Shown here in pieces: positions 16,836-25,135 of a DNA stretch of 64,000 bases (position 1 is its first letter; each line of letters opens with the position of its first letter). Origin of the DNA: Brevibacillus laterosporus DSM 25 (lineage in GTDB: Bacteria > Bacillota > Bacilli > Brevibacillales > Brevibacillaceae); contig NZ_CP017705.1 of the NCBI RefSeq assembly GCF_002706795.1, positions 2,846,001-2,910,000 of the forward strand, given 5' to 3'. The notes under the pieces were generated by a model, which had not been told where the DNA came from, made no database searches, and worked only from the letters and a program-made list of their open reading frames with translations. Both the position numbers and the translations under genes were made by a program.

Positions 16836-16960
16836 AAGCCTCCGAGGTTAGCTGATGGGTTCGGTCGAAAGGTTTCCCTAAGCTGTTTGTAATAACAGCT
16901 ATTCACCCCAAAGTATGGTTCCCCCGTTTCCATTGTCTGGAATTCGGCTAATTTTCGATT
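16836..16960 (-). ncRNA. c-di-AMP riboswitch (ydaO/yuaA leader)
   Basis: The minus strand shows the conserved blocks of this riboswitch in order: ACGGGGGAACC, TTGGGGTGAAT, AGGGAAACCTTT, CCGAACCC, then TCAGCTAACCTCGGAGGC. It ends about 20 bases before the ribosome site of the NlpC/P60 gene. I see no separate terminator between aptamer and start codon, so control may act on translation or on a structure that overlaps P1. Boundaries are approximate. Confidence 0.92.
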
Positions 16961-17326
16961 TTTTTTTACAGAGAGATTAAATTCTACTTTCGTCGTTATT
17001 CTCCTTTTTTTTTATTAAAGTTCACTTTTTCGACATATTTTTAAGTAATCTTTTTAGAGAATACCCGTCTTATCTGATTCTGATAAGAGTGTCACTTCCA
17101 TTACATTCTTATAGGTAGAAACAAAGTGAAACTTCCTGTCGTTTCCTGTTGATTTAGCTGATTTCTTCTCACTACCAGCTGAAATCTATCTTTCCTTTCA
17201 CGGATGGACATTCTCTCCGACTCAGGGCTGAGGCGAAAACCATCCGCTCGCCCGTTATAGATTTTTTCAGGGTCGACTACAATAAGGTCATGAACAACAA
17301 GCGAATGAAAAAAGGAGGGAAAACAC
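16961..17326. other. divergent regulatory region (c-di-AMP leader / Lia operon)
   Basis: No credible gene. It must hold the promoter of the riboswitch transcript (minus) and that of the Lia operon (plus). A GGGTCGAC...GGTCATG segment near 17270-17292 could be a LiaR site, but the match to known LiaR boxes is too weak to claim. Confidence 0.35.
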
Positions 17327-17758
17327 TTGCAAGGGCAATCCGGAAAAATATTTCTGGGGCTTACGCTGATTGTCGTAGGGGTACTGGTATTGCTTGACAA
17401 ACTAGGGCTAGGAATCGACAGGTTAATCCCCATGTTTATCGCAGGACTGTTAATGGTCTATGGTTGCAAAAAGGTGTTAAGCGCTGGCTCAACAGGAAAT
17501 AAAGGATGGGGAATATTTGTTTTCCTCTTCGGGCTATTAATGCTCTTAAATAAATTGAGCTTGCTATTTGGTTGCATGTTAGCAATTGCGATCATCTACT
17601 GTGGATTTAAAGTAATGAAAAGCCAACGACATACTTCCCAGCATGAATCAACTCCATCGATGTGGGAGAGAGAGTGGGCACAGAGTGTGTTACGAGAAGA
17701 TAAGCTAGATCGTTGGGAATACGAGGTAAAGAAACGTCAACATAAGGATTTGTTTTGA
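17327..17758 (+). CDS. LiaI-like membrane protein of the Lia operon
   Basis: 143 residues. Short hydrophobic segments arranged in pairs (about 8-45 and 60-90; GKIFLGLTLIVVGVLVLLDKLGLG) match the LiaI/LiaF-type N-terminal membrane domain; the C-terminal 45 residues are polar and charged. In B. subtilis LiaI anchors the PspA-like LiaH to the membrane under envelope stress. TTG start with aaaggaggg 8 bases upstream. First gene of a same-strand series leading to liaR. Confidence 0.75.
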   Translation: MQGQSGKIFLGLTLIVVGVLVLLDKLGLGIDRLIPMFIAGLLMVYGCKKVLSAGSTGNKGWGIFVFLFGLLMLLNKLSLLFGCMLAIAIIYCGFKVMKSQRHTSQHESTPSMWEREWAQSVLREDKLDRWEYEVKKRQHKDLF

Positions 17759-17801
17759 TTACAAAAACCAAAAAATGATAAACTCTAAGGAGGAATTCTA
17801 A

Positions 17802-18506
17802 ATGAGTATTTTTAAAAGACTGCGTGATGTAACGGTGGCTTCCGTAAATAATGCGATTGATTCCATAGAAGATCCGGTTGTTATGCTTACACAATACATG
17901 CGCGATATGGAAGCAGAGATTGGTCGAGTAGAAGTAGCGGTAGCTCGCCAGGTGGCACAGGAGAAGAAGTTCCGCCAACAATATGAAGAGGCGAATACCT
18001 TAGCAGGTAAACGTGAGCGTCAAGTGATGCTAGCTCTTACTGAAGGCGAAGACGAATTGGCTAGACGCGCTCTATTGGATCAAAAAACTTATGAATCACG
18101 TGCACTTGAATTAAAAGAACTATTAGATTCGTCTAGTAATGCTGCTCAGCAAATGCGTGAAAAATTGGCTGAACTAAAAGAAGAATTCTATAAAATGCGT
18201 GCTAAAAAATATATGTTAATGTCCAGAGCTCAAGTAGCTCGTACACAAAAACAAGTAAATTCTTATGTAACAGGCATGGGTGTTGAAAACGCGGCTCGCG
18301 GTTTCCATCGCATGGAAGAAAAAGTGATGCAGATGGAAGCAGAAGCTAGCATGAGCGGTATGTATGAGGACACAGAATACCATCGTTCATTGAAAAAGCT
18401 GGACAAAAAAGATGAATTAGATTATGAATTAGCAAAATTAAAAGAGAAGCTGGCAGGAAAATCCGTTGAAAATAGGGAAGAAGTAGAGTCAGCAACAAAG
18501 AACTAG
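17802..18506 (+). CDS. PspA/IM30-family protein (LiaH-like)
   Basis: 234 residues, almost entirely coiled coil, opening MSIFKRLRDVTVASVNNAIDSIEDP, as in PspA/LiaH/Vipp1 proteins. These ESCRT-III-related proteins oligomerise on stressed membranes and limit proton leak. The helix series covers the full protein, with usual family length. Strong ribosome site taaggagg. The gene lies 43 bases after the LiaI-like gene. A hairpin after the stop may lower readthrough into the downstream methyltransferase and sensor genes, allowing high LiaH but low LiaFSR levels. Confidence 0.92.
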   Translation: MSIFKRLRDVTVASVNNAIDSIEDPVVMLTQYMRDMEAEIGRVEVAVARQVAQEKKFRQQYEEANTLAGKRERQVMLALTEGEDELARRALLDQKTYESRALELKELLDSSSNAAQQMREKLAELKEEFYKMRAKKYMLMSRAQVARTQKQVNSYVTGMGVENAARGFHRMEEKVMQMEAEASMSGMYEDTEYHRSLKKLDKKDELDYELAKLKEKLAGKSVENREEVESATKN

Positions 18507-18520
18507 ATATTATTAAACAC

Positions 18521-18548
18521 AGCAGCCCTGATTAGGGGCTGCTTTTCC
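18521..18548 (+). terminator. intercistronic terminator after the pspA/liaH gene
   Basis: AGCAGCCC, six-base loop, GGGGCTGC followed by TTTTC. It lies between the pspA-like gene and the methyltransferase gene, probably as a partial terminator inside the operon. Confidence 0.7.
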
Positions 18549-18566
18549 CCTAGGAGGGTTTACCAG

Positions 18567-19118
18567 ATGTCAGATTTGCTTGTGTTTCTGAGACGCTTTG
18601 TCTCACGGCCGGGACAAGTAGGGAGCGTTATCCCCAGTTCGCGTTATTTAAGTAGTCTAATGATGAAAAATGTTCCATGGGAGCAAGTAGGACATATTGC
18701 CGAATTGGGGCCAGGAACCGGTGTGTTTACACGTGCTATTCTTACACAGATGAAGAAAGATGCACGGTTTTTTATCGTGGAGCGTGATCCACAATTTCAA
18801 CAAATGCTACATCATCGTTTTCCTCAGGTACCAATTTGCTCGGAAGCGGTAAGATTATCAGAGTATATGAATGAATTAAATATTCCCTCACTAGACGCCA
18901 TTGTGTCTGGACTACCATTTGCTGTTTTCCCAGAAAAATTGCGTAGTGACATTTTGGATTGTGTGGTCGAGTCTCTTGAACCGGGTGGGGTGTTTGTTAC
19001 CTTTCAGTACTCCTTGCAACTGAAGAATGAGCTTGAATTGCGATTTTCAAAGGTTGATATTAAATTTACCCCATTTAATATCCCGCCAGCTTTTGTATAT
19101 GTATGTAAGAAAAGATAA
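18567..19118 (+). CDS. class I SAM methyltransferase, phospholipid N-methyltransferase-like
   Basis: 183 residues. The opening FLRRFVSRPGQVGSVIPSSRYLS is typical of PmtA-type phospholipid N-methyltransferases and relatives of the rRNA dimethylase fold. It is followed by the SAM loop AELGPGTGVFTRAIL (motif I), an acidic ribose-binding position (FIVERDP) and the post-I motif AIVSGLPFAVFP. Predicted membrane-associated enzyme that methylates phosphatidylethanolamine or another amine lipid; an rRNA substrate is less likely. Ribosome site taggagg. Position between liaH and liaF is not found in B. subtilis and suggests a role in membrane stress. Confidence 0.75.
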   Translation: MSDLLVFLRRFVSRPGQVGSVIPSSRYLSSLMMKNVPWEQVGHIAELGPGTGVFTRAILTQMKKDARFFIVERDPQFQQMLHHRFPQVPICSEAVRLSEYMNELNIPSLDAIVSGLPFAVFPEKLRSDILDCVVESLEPGGVFVTFQYSLQLKNELELRFSKVDIKFTPFNIPPAFVYVCKKR

Positions 19119-19147
19119 AAATCAGTTGAGAGAGGAGTAGGCTCCGT

Positions 19148-20254
19148 TTGAAATTTTCTCGCGTAGAAAAAATGGTAGCTGGTACCATTATCATCTTTGT
19201 TGGTTTAGGTCTCTTCCTCAATAATTTAGGGCTGATTTTTTTTAGCATTTTTTCCTTATGGCCTCTGCTATTAATTTTTTGGGGGTATCGATTTTGGAAA
19301 AGAGGAAGAAAAATTACTGGTGGTATCTTATTAACCATTGGTATTCTTAATATTTTTCAGGAATGGTTTGGCATTGCCATCCACAATTTGTTTGGCTTTA
19401 TTTTTTCCCTGTTCTTTATCTACTATGGCATTCGATTAATACGTCGTAAAGGTCGAAATAAGAATGAATTTGGCCCAGACTTCACTTATACAGAAGAGAA
19501 GATACAAGAAACATCCTCTAATTCACAATCAACATCGACACCTAAGCAGGATGAGTTAGATCTTGCAATGGATGCGTTACTAAAGGAGAGACAACGGCAA
19601 AAGGCACAAGTAAACATGCAGGATGGTATTCAGTCTGAGCCGACGAGTCAAAGTTCCTTTACAAGTGAACAGAATAATCAAAAGGCAAAGAAGGAGCCGT
19701 ATTCACAGGCTGGGCCTAGGATTGAAGGTGAATGCTATTCTGGCTCTTATTATTCTGATACAGGGCCTGATGAACCTATTTTTTCAAAGGACGGTGCTCA
19801 AAAAGAACAGCGTAAATCGAGCGATAAAACCTTTCATAAAAGCTTTGATAAAACGTTCTATGATCATGTTCACATTCATAATCCTCAAGATACACGCAGT
19901 TCGTTGATTGGTGATTATCGATTGATTTCAGGCCGCTTTGAGCTAAAAAATATGCGGATTTGGCAAGGGATCGGCGATGTGGTAATTGATCTTTCTCGTG
20001 CTGTGATTCCTGAAAAAGAAGGAACGCTAGTCGTCAACGGCTGGATTGGAGATGTCACGATCTATGTTCCGATCGATATGCCGGTACAGGTGATGGCAGA
20101 AGTAACTATCGGAGAATTGGAAGTACTAGGCCATCGTCAAAATGGAATTACGCGTAAAGTGATGTTGTCCACTCATAACTACGCTGAAGCTACTGAAAAA
20201 GTAAAAATCATCATTTCGCTCTGGGTGGGCGATATTGATGTCAAGTACATCTGA
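19148..20254 (+). CDS. liaF: LiaF-like inhibitor/sensor membrane protein
   Basis: 368 residues. N-terminal membrane region with about four short hydrophobic segments (about 8-95), a long polar linker rich in Ser, Gln and Lys (about 110-240), and a C-terminal beta-rich domain (about 255-368) ending GDIDVKYI, the LiaF C-terminal-like domain (DUF2154). In B. subtilis LiaF keeps the kinase LiaS inactive until envelope damage. The start is TTG behind gagaggag. The linker is longer than in B. subtilis LiaF (~240 aa total). LiaS follows after 19 bases. Confidence 0.87.
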   Translation: MKFSRVEKMVAGTIIIFVGLGLFLNNLGLIFFSIFSLWPLLLIFWGYRFWKRGRKITGGILLTIGILNIFQEWFGIAIHNLFGFIFSLFFIYYGIRLIRRKGRNKNEFGPDFTYTEEKIQETSSNSQSTSTPKQDELDLAMDALLKERQRQKAQVNMQDGIQSEPTSQSSFTSEQNNQKAKKEPYSQAGPRIEGECYSGSYYSDTGPDEPIFSKDGAQKEQRKSSDKTFHKSFDKTFYDHVHIHNPQDTRSSLIGDYRLISGRFELKNMRIWQGIGDVVIDLSRAVIPEKEGTLVVNGWIGDVTIYVPIDMPVQVMAEVTIGELEVLGHRQNGITRKVMLSTHNYAEATEKVKIIISLWVGDIDVKYI

Positions 20255-20273
20255 TGAGAGGGTGTACTGACGT

Positions 20274-21425
20274 ATGAAACAATCATATTCGACATTAAAA
20301 AGCATTCAATGGCAGGCGGTTCAACAAGCGCTGTTCTGGACAAACAGCACGGTGTTGACGATGTTCGGTATTTTCTTATGGATCGGTCATTTTAGTAAGG
20401 ATCGACCAGAAGTTAATGAGTGGTTGGCCAAATATCTACACGTATCTGTGAACGTTGATTTTAGCTGGCGTATCTTCTTTTTCCAATTAGTTGTGGGATT
20501 ATTAGTGGCTACTGTTGTTGGGTTAGTCAGTGGTTATATCGCTGGTAATCTGTTAAAAAAGCGTCTTTATTCTTTATGGGAAGCGACGATGAATTTAGAA
20601 CGCGGTATGTTATCATATCGGGTACCTGAATTAGGATCAGACGAGATTGGCGAATTGGGATGGCAGTTGAATCGTCTTGCAGCTAAATGGGAAGGTCAGG
20701 TAGCATCATTACAACGACTCTCCACGCATAATGCAGAATTGCATGATCAGGTTAAAGTTGCCGCGGTGACAGAGGAACGCCAACGACTTGCACGTGAATT
20801 GCATGATGCAGTCAGTCAGCAATTGTTTGCTATCGCGATGACCACTGCTGCCATTAAGCGATTGATTGATAAAAATCCAAGTCGAGCAGCACAACAGATT
20901 GAATTGGTAGAGGAAATGGCAGCAGGAGCACAGGCAGAGATGAGAGCATTACTGTTACATTTGCGTCCTGCTACATTACAAAATAAATCGTTAGGTGAAG
21001 CGGTTGAGGAGCTGTTAGAAGAGTTAAAGATCAAGCATACATTGGATATTAATTGGGAAATCAGTAATATTGCCAACATCCCAAATGGCATTGAGGATCA
21101 GTTGTTTCGGATTTTGCAGGAAGCGTTATCTAACTCCTTGCGTCATTCCAGAGCACATAGCATTACAATAAAATTATTCACGCTACAAGGGCATGTACGT
21201 TTACGCATTGCGGATGATGGAATTGGCTTTGATCCAGATGGAGAAAAAATGACCTCATATGGGTTGGTGTCCATGCGTGAGAGGGTTGATGAAATCGGCG
21301 GTGCAATGGAGATTTACTCATCACCAGGCAATGGCACACAGATCGAAATACGCGTCCCGTTACTGCTGGACGTACACCCAAAAGGAGTAGATGGAGAGAA
21401 TGATCCGGGTATTATTAGTAGATGA
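20274..21425 (+). CDS. liaS: LiaS-like sensor histidine kinase
   Basis: 383 residues: two membrane helices (about 20-38 and 66-90) with a short outer loop, HAMP (about 92-145), HisKA_3 dimerisation domain with phospho-acceptor His in RLARELHDAVSQQLF (about 178), and HATPase_c ending GNGTQIEIRVPLL. This is the short-loop 'intramembrane-sensing' NarL-type kinase layout of LiaS/VraS. Partners are LiaF upstream and LiaR downstream, whose start overlaps this gene by about 35 bases. Confidence 0.93.
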   Translation: MKQSYSTLKSIQWQAVQQALFWTNSTVLTMFGIFLWIGHFSKDRPEVNEWLAKYLHVSVNVDFSWRIFFFQLVVGLLVATVVGLVSGYIAGNLLKKRLYSLWEATMNLERGMLSYRVPELGSDEIGELGWQLNRLAAKWEGQVASLQRLSTHNAELHDQVKVAAVTEERQRLARELHDAVSQQLFAIAMTTAAIKRLIDKNPSRAAQQIELVEEMAAGAQAEMRALLLHLRPATLQNKSLGEAVEELLEELKIKHTLDINWEISNIANIPNGIEDQLFRILQEALSNSLRHSRAHSITIKLFTLQGHVRLRIADDGIGFDPDGEKMTSYGLVSMRERVDEIGGAMEIYSSPGNGTQIEIRVPLLLDVHPKGVDGENDPGIISR

Positions 21426-22029
21426 TCATGAGATGGTACGTATGGGACTCGCTTCTTATTTATCCACAGAGGATGATATAGAAGTAGTAGGAGAGGCTTC
21501 AAGTGGGGAAGAGGGTGTACGTCTGGTAGAGGAAATGCAACCAGATGTCGTACTCATGGATTTAGTCATGGAGGGCATGGGAGGTATCGAGGCAACTAGG
21601 AAAGTTCGGGAAGTGTTGCCTCAGACGAAGGTTATTGTACTTACCAGCTTTATTGACGATGAAAAAGTGTATCCGGTTATTGAGGCAGGAGCATTTAGTT
21701 ATCTGTTAAAAACCTCCCGTGCCTCCGAAATTGTAAAAGCTATTCGTGCAGCGGTAGATGGTGAGCCTGTACTGGAGTCACGAGTAGCGAGCAAGATCAT
21801 GGCACGTTTTCGTACAGGTGCGCAGACGCCAGCGCACCAGCAATTGACACCGCGTGAATTGGAGGTACTGTTGCTGATCGGGCAGGGAAAATCGAATCAA
21901 GAGATCGCAGATGAATTAATAATTGGAATTAAAACGGTTAAGACGCATGTAAGTAATGTTTTATCAAAACTAGGTGTAGAAGATCGGACACAAGCGGCTA
22001 TTTATGTACATAAACATCAATTACATTAA
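21391..22029 (+). CDS. liaR: LiaR-like NarL-family response regulator
   Basis: 212 residues from 21391; the ATG at 21400 (MIRVLLVDDHEMVRMGL) fits known LiaR/VraR N-termini and may be the true start. Receiver domain with DD about 11-12, phosphorylated Asp in VVLMDLVMEGM (about 57) and Lys in LLKTS. The C-terminal LuxR-type HTH carries LTPRELEVLLLIGQGKSNQEIA and KTVKTHVSNVL. The overlap with liaS implies translational coupling. Expected to activate the liaI-like/pspA promoter upon envelope stress. Confidence 0.94.
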   Translation: MERMIRVLLVDDHEMVRMGLASYLSTEDDIEVVGEASSGEEGVRLVEEMQPDVVLMDLVMEGMGGIEATRKVREVLPQTKVIVLTSFIDDEKVYPVIEAGAFSYLLKTSRASEIVKAIRAAVDGEPVLESRVASKIMARFRTGAQTPAHQQLTPRELEVLLLIGQGKSNQEIADELIIGIKTVKTHVSNVLSKLGVEDRTQAAIYVHKHQLH

Positions 22030-22049
22030 TAAATAAGCAACCCCACAAA

Positions 22050-22076
22050 ATCCGGAGAGTGTCTTCGGGTTTTTCT
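22050..22076 (+). terminator. terminator of the Lia operon
   Basis: ATCCGGAGA / TCTTCGGGT hairpin (one wobble) followed by TTTTTC, 20 bases after the liaR stop codon. Confidence 0.7.
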
Positions 22077-22147
22077 TTCTATTACTTATCAAATAGGACT
22101 ACTTAGGGTAATACTATAAGAATATGGAATATAGTGGAGTTGGTCGC

Positions 22148-22978
22148 ATGAAAAAGTTTATGCCGAAGCGATCCAAATTCTTCACAGCAAATAGTGGAGT
22201 AGATGTCATCGGAGATATACATGGTTGCTATGAAGAATTTATTGAACTGTTGTCGGTGCTCGGCTACACGTTCGATGCAAAGGATCAGCTATATAAACAT
22301 CCTATGGGAAGAAAGATATTGTCACTGGGAGATATTACGAGTAGGGGGCCTGAATCACTTAAGCTGCTTGATTTTTTTATCAGGCATATAAAAGAGGGGC
22401 TAGCTGAGATGGTAGACAGCAATCATGGCTGGAAAATTGCACGTTGGCTAGATGGAAGACGTGTCATGCTAGCGCATGGTGATGAGTTAGTGGAACAACA
22501 ATTTGAACGTTACGAAACGGAACACGGGGCACGACGCACTGCTCAATTTCGTTATGCCAGTTTGCAATTGCTCATGTCAGCACCTTCGCATATTATTGTG
22601 AAGTATCGAGGTAAAAAAGCCTTGGTTGCAGTGCATGCTGGGATTAAGGACAGTTATATTGGGGAGGATTCACCGACCATCCAAAACTTTTGTCGATATG
22701 GAGATGTTGCAGGTTTGGGTCCAGATGGAAGGCCTATCCGCAAAGATTGGACGGTAGAGCATTTATCCGATATGTTAATCATTTGGGGACATGATCCTCG
22801 CCCAGAACCAGAACGCAGTGAGAGGCAGAACGCGATTAATATTGACCAGGGATGTGTGTTTGGGGGGAAGTTAACTGCTTATCGGTTCCCAGAAGATGAG
22901 CTTGTCAGCGTTGTGGCTAAAACCAATTATTCCGGTTTGGATGATACTCCACTCACACGTTATGTGAAAAAGAAATAG
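22148..22978 (+). CDS. prpE: PrpE-like metallophosphatase
   Basis: 276 residues from the ATG at 22148, chosen for the gtggag ribosome site 8 bases upstream. Calcineurin-like metallophosphatase motifs: GDIHGCYEEF, LGDITSRGPES, SNHGWK, HGDE, VHAGI and IIWGHDP. The end INIDQGCVFGGKLTAYRFPE closely follows B. subtilis PrpE, a Mn-dependent phosphatase active on diadenosine tetraphosphate and acting on spore-coat or stress functions. It departs from the family at two loops: GDxxxRGP has Ser where Asp is usual, and the GNH loop reads SNH. The metal-binding Asp, Asn and His are kept. Confidence 0.85.
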   Translation: MKKFMPKRSKFFTANSGVDVIGDIHGCYEEFIELLSVLGYTFDAKDQLYKHPMGRKILSLGDITSRGPESLKLLDFFIRHIKEGLAEMVDSNHGWKIARWLDGRRVMLAHGDELVEQQFERYETEHGARRTAQFRYASLQLLMSAPSHIIVKYRGKKALVAVHAGIKDSYIGEDSPTIQNFCRYGDVAGLGPDGRPIRKDWTVEHLSDMLIIWGHDPRPEPERSERQNAINIDQGCVFGGKLTAYRFPEDELVSVVAKTNYSGLDDTPLTRYVKKK

Positions 22979-22986
22979 CTGTATCT

Positions 22987-23019
22987 AAAAGCGAGCCGGT
23001 CAACTTTGGCTCGCTTTTA
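22987..23019. terminator. bidirectional terminator
   Basis: AAAAGCGAGCC / GGCTCGCTTTT, an 11 bp stem between the convergent prpE-like and holin-like genes; it overlaps the last codons of the latter. Confidence 0.9.
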
Positions 23020-23658
23020 GACATAGTCTTCGTAGGAAGATTTTTTATCAGAGGAATCATTAGATGATTGAGTAGGTTCTTCAAAAGGTGCTTCACTGGA
23101 TGGTTTGAAGGTAGTAGGGGGCAGGTTCTCTGGACCGGAATGGGGGATAGAAGAAGGGGTGGTAGTGGAGTGTAGGGGTTGATTCAATGCAGTTTCTATT
23201 GATGACTGCTGTGGTGAACTAGGATTTTCTATTGGGGTCTGTGTTTGTAATGATGAAACCTGTGAATGGGATTGATTGAAGGGCTGCACAGAAGATTGAT
23301 CAACAACTTGATCTTGAGAAGAGAAAACAAGCGTTGTGGGATCAATATCATTGGTCAACTTATTAGTATTTGGTTCGTTATTGATCGTTTCATTTTTTAG
23401 TGAGCGCACATGTTGGTGGGTATTTTTCGTGGTGGAGTAAATTCCTACGGCTGCTAGACCAGCCGTAATTCCATGCATGAGTGAATCCTTCCAGATAAAT
23501 GGTACAGGACCATATAACCAATCGTAGCCCAGCTTTAGTAGCAAAATAAATCCCAATGTTGTCCAGGCTCTTAACTTCACAGGAATACCTAACCAGGTAG
23601 ATAGAGTAGAGGTTGCCGCCATAGCGATGGCTACAATAGCACCAATGTCTAAGCTCAT
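23017..23658 (-). CDS. holin-like membrane protein with disordered tail
   Basis: 213 residues. The first 80 carry two or three transmembrane segments (about 5-22, 30-48, 60-78; SLMHGITAGLAAVGIYSTTKN), like phage holins of the Hol44/phi LC3 kind. The remaining 130 residues are Ser/Gln/Pro/Thr-rich and probably disordered, ending SSYEDYV. It follows an N-acetylmuramoyl-L-alanine amidase gene in the same direction after 38 bases, the usual partner of a holin. A strong ribosome site (aaaggagacg) precedes the ATG. No other phage genes are near. Confidence 0.6.
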   Translation of the reverse strand: MSLDIGAIVAIAMAATSTLSTWLGIPVKLRAWTTLGFILLLKLGYDWLYGPVPFIWKDSLMHGITAGLAAVGIYSTTKNTHQHVRSLKNETINNEPNTNKLTNDIDPTTLVFSSQDQVVDQSSVQPFNQSHSQVSSLQTQTPIENPSSPQQSSIETALNQPLHSTTTPSSIPHSGPENLPPTTFKPSSEAPFEEPTQSSNDSSDKKSSYEDYV

Positions 23659-23696
23659 GGGAACGTCTCCTTTTGTTTGGTCATGTCTTCATATAA

Positions 23697-24434
23697 TCAT
23701 TTTTTCATTATTTTTTCGTATAAACGACGCAACACGATGGCTTCTGCCCATAACGGCAAAGGTTTATCAATATTTTGTCGCCAATCCTCATTCGTTAAAA
23801 TACCTTCTTGGTAAAGCCAGTTAACAGCTTCTTCTTTCCAATCATTAGGTGGTTCAGGCTTTGGTGAAGTACTCGATGGGGGAGTATAAGGTAGATTGGC
23901 AAACTCAGCAAAGCCACGAACAACGGCTTCCGCTAAATCCTTCCACTTCGTATTTAAGAACTGGGCATCTGCTGGGTTATCTGCAAATCCATATTCGATT
24001 ATGACCGTTTCTACATTTCCTGTGTCTCGATGCATAAAATAGTAATCAAGTTGGGGATTATTGGGAAGAGTACGCGTATAGATCCGTCTCACAGGCATAC
24101 CAGCTGTCTCGATTTCCTCAAAAAGAGAACGAGCCATGGCTGAGGAGGCGTGAATGGAATAGATTCCTTCTGCCCCGGAACCGCCACCTGAGTTAACATG
24201 ATTACATAGGCAATAACGTGCTCCGCTATTACGAACTAATGATGTACGCTGGTCGCTTCCAAGCGTCATATCTGCGGAACGAGTAAGCATAGCTGGAATA
24301 TTTAAGTCTAAAAAGCGTTGATGCTGATAAAGGGAAATCTTTAATACGAGGTCTTTTTCTTTAAACAAGCTGTTGGTTCCCCCTCCTGGATCAATGCCAC
24401 CATGTCCAGGGTCGATCATGACGAAAGTAGTCAT
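23697..24434 (-). CDS. N-acetylmuramoyl-L-alanine amidase (Amidase_3)
   Basis: 245 residues. Amidase_3 fold with zinc ligands visible in DPGHGGIDPG (His about 10), Glu in KEKDLV (about 26) and His in NHVNSGGG (about 78), and the catalytic-type Glu in IIEYGFADNP (about 142). The C-terminal 60 residues (DWKEEAVNWLYQEGIL...) look like a single SLH-like or amidase-tail helical motif that may bind the wall. No signal peptide, so export would depend on the holin-like protein encoded next, as with phage endolysins. Start ATG with gaggtg ribosome site. Confidence 0.88.
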   Translation of the reverse strand: MTTFVMIDPGHGGIDPGGGTNSLFKEKDLVLKISLYQHQRFLDLNIPAMLTRSADMTLGSDQRTSLVRNSGARYCLCNHVNSGGGSGAEGIYSIHASSAMARSLFEEIETAGMPVRRIYTRTLPNNPQLDYYFMHRDTGNVETVIIEYGFADNPADAQFLNTKWKDLAEAVVRGFAEFANLPYTPPSSTSPKPEPPNDWKEEAVNWLYQEGILTNEDWRQNIDKPLPLWAEAIVLRRLYEKIMKK

Positions 24435-24581
24435 TTTTCTTCACCTCGGCACAGTATATGCAGGTCCTATTATAAAAAGTTAGCCTCATTTCATACTGTA
24501 CGACACAAATCTACATGGACAGGGAAGCTTCTTATGGTAAAATGGACGGGATAAGATATTAAAAAAGGATGGTAATGGAAC

Positions 24582-24824
24582 ATGTGGTACAACTGGGTTA
24601 TTCCAATTGTTACGCTACTCGCAGGTTTAGCTGGTGGGTTCTATGGTGGAGTTCACTATCTTAAAAAGCAAGTAGCCAACATGCAAATGGATGAAAAACA
24701 AATTCAAACCATGGCACGTTCTATGGGTATGAATTTAAATCAAAAGCAGCTAAAACAAATGAGCCGCAACATGAAAAACATGAAAATGCCGAACACAAAA
24801 TTCCCTAAACCTAAGTCAAAATAG
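24582..24824 (+). CDS. yneF: YneF-family (UPF0154) membrane protein
   Basis: 80 residues: an N-terminal transmembrane helix (about 5-26) then a basic, Met/Lys/Gln-rich tail with QIQTMARSMGMNLNQKQLKQM, the hallmark of UPF0154/YneF. Function of the family is not established. ATG preceded by ggatggtaatgga. The following 58-aa gene starts 12 bases after its stop. Confidence 0.85.
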   Translation: MWYNWVIPIVTLLAGLAGGFYGGVHYLKKQVANMQMDEKQIQTMARSMGMNLNQKQLKQMSRNMKNMKMPNTKFPKPKSK

Positions 24825-24836
24825 GAGGGAAGCAAC

Positions 24837-25013
24837 TTGGGCTCCTCGCGTATTCGCTTTATGATGTTAGGCTTTATCATTGGAGTCATACTGTTTTTTC
24901 TTAAAGATTTACCAACAGGATTTCGAATGGCAGCGCCCTTTTATGGTGCAGGTATTGGCCTATTAGCGGACGGAATCATTGCCCGTATAAAGCAACATAG
25001 GGATGGCAAATAA
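24837..25013 (+). CDS. small two-helix membrane protein (58 aa)
   Basis: TTG start with a strong ribosome site (aggaggg, 6 bases upstream). The 58 residues form two hydrophobic helices (about 9-24 and 33-49) joined by LPTGFRM, with a basic end. Family not recognised. Tightly linked to yneF, so probably one transcript; the strong terminator at 25092 ends it. Confidence 0.65.
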   Translation: MGSSRIRFMMLGFIIGVILFFLKDLPTGFRMAAPFYGAGIGLLADGIIARIKQHRDGK

Positions 25014-25091
25014 CGGGGAGAACTGGTGCCCATTAGCGAAACAGGTTTCATTGATCAAACAGGAGAAAGTCACCTGTTATAGTAAAAAATT

Positions 25092-25126
25092 ACGGCGTGC
25101 AACCACTGGGTGGTGCACGCCGTTTT
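25092..25126. terminator. strong terminator
   Basis: ACGGCGTGC(A)...GCACGCCGT with a CCACTGGGTGG apical part followed by TTTTG; it lies between convergent genes and can serve both. Confidence 0.88.
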
Positions 25127-25135
25127 GCTTTACTC

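Noticed and set aside
17240..17300. LiaR-binding palindrome before the Lia operon
   Set aside because: Only loose GGTC/GACC-like words are present; not enough to name a site.
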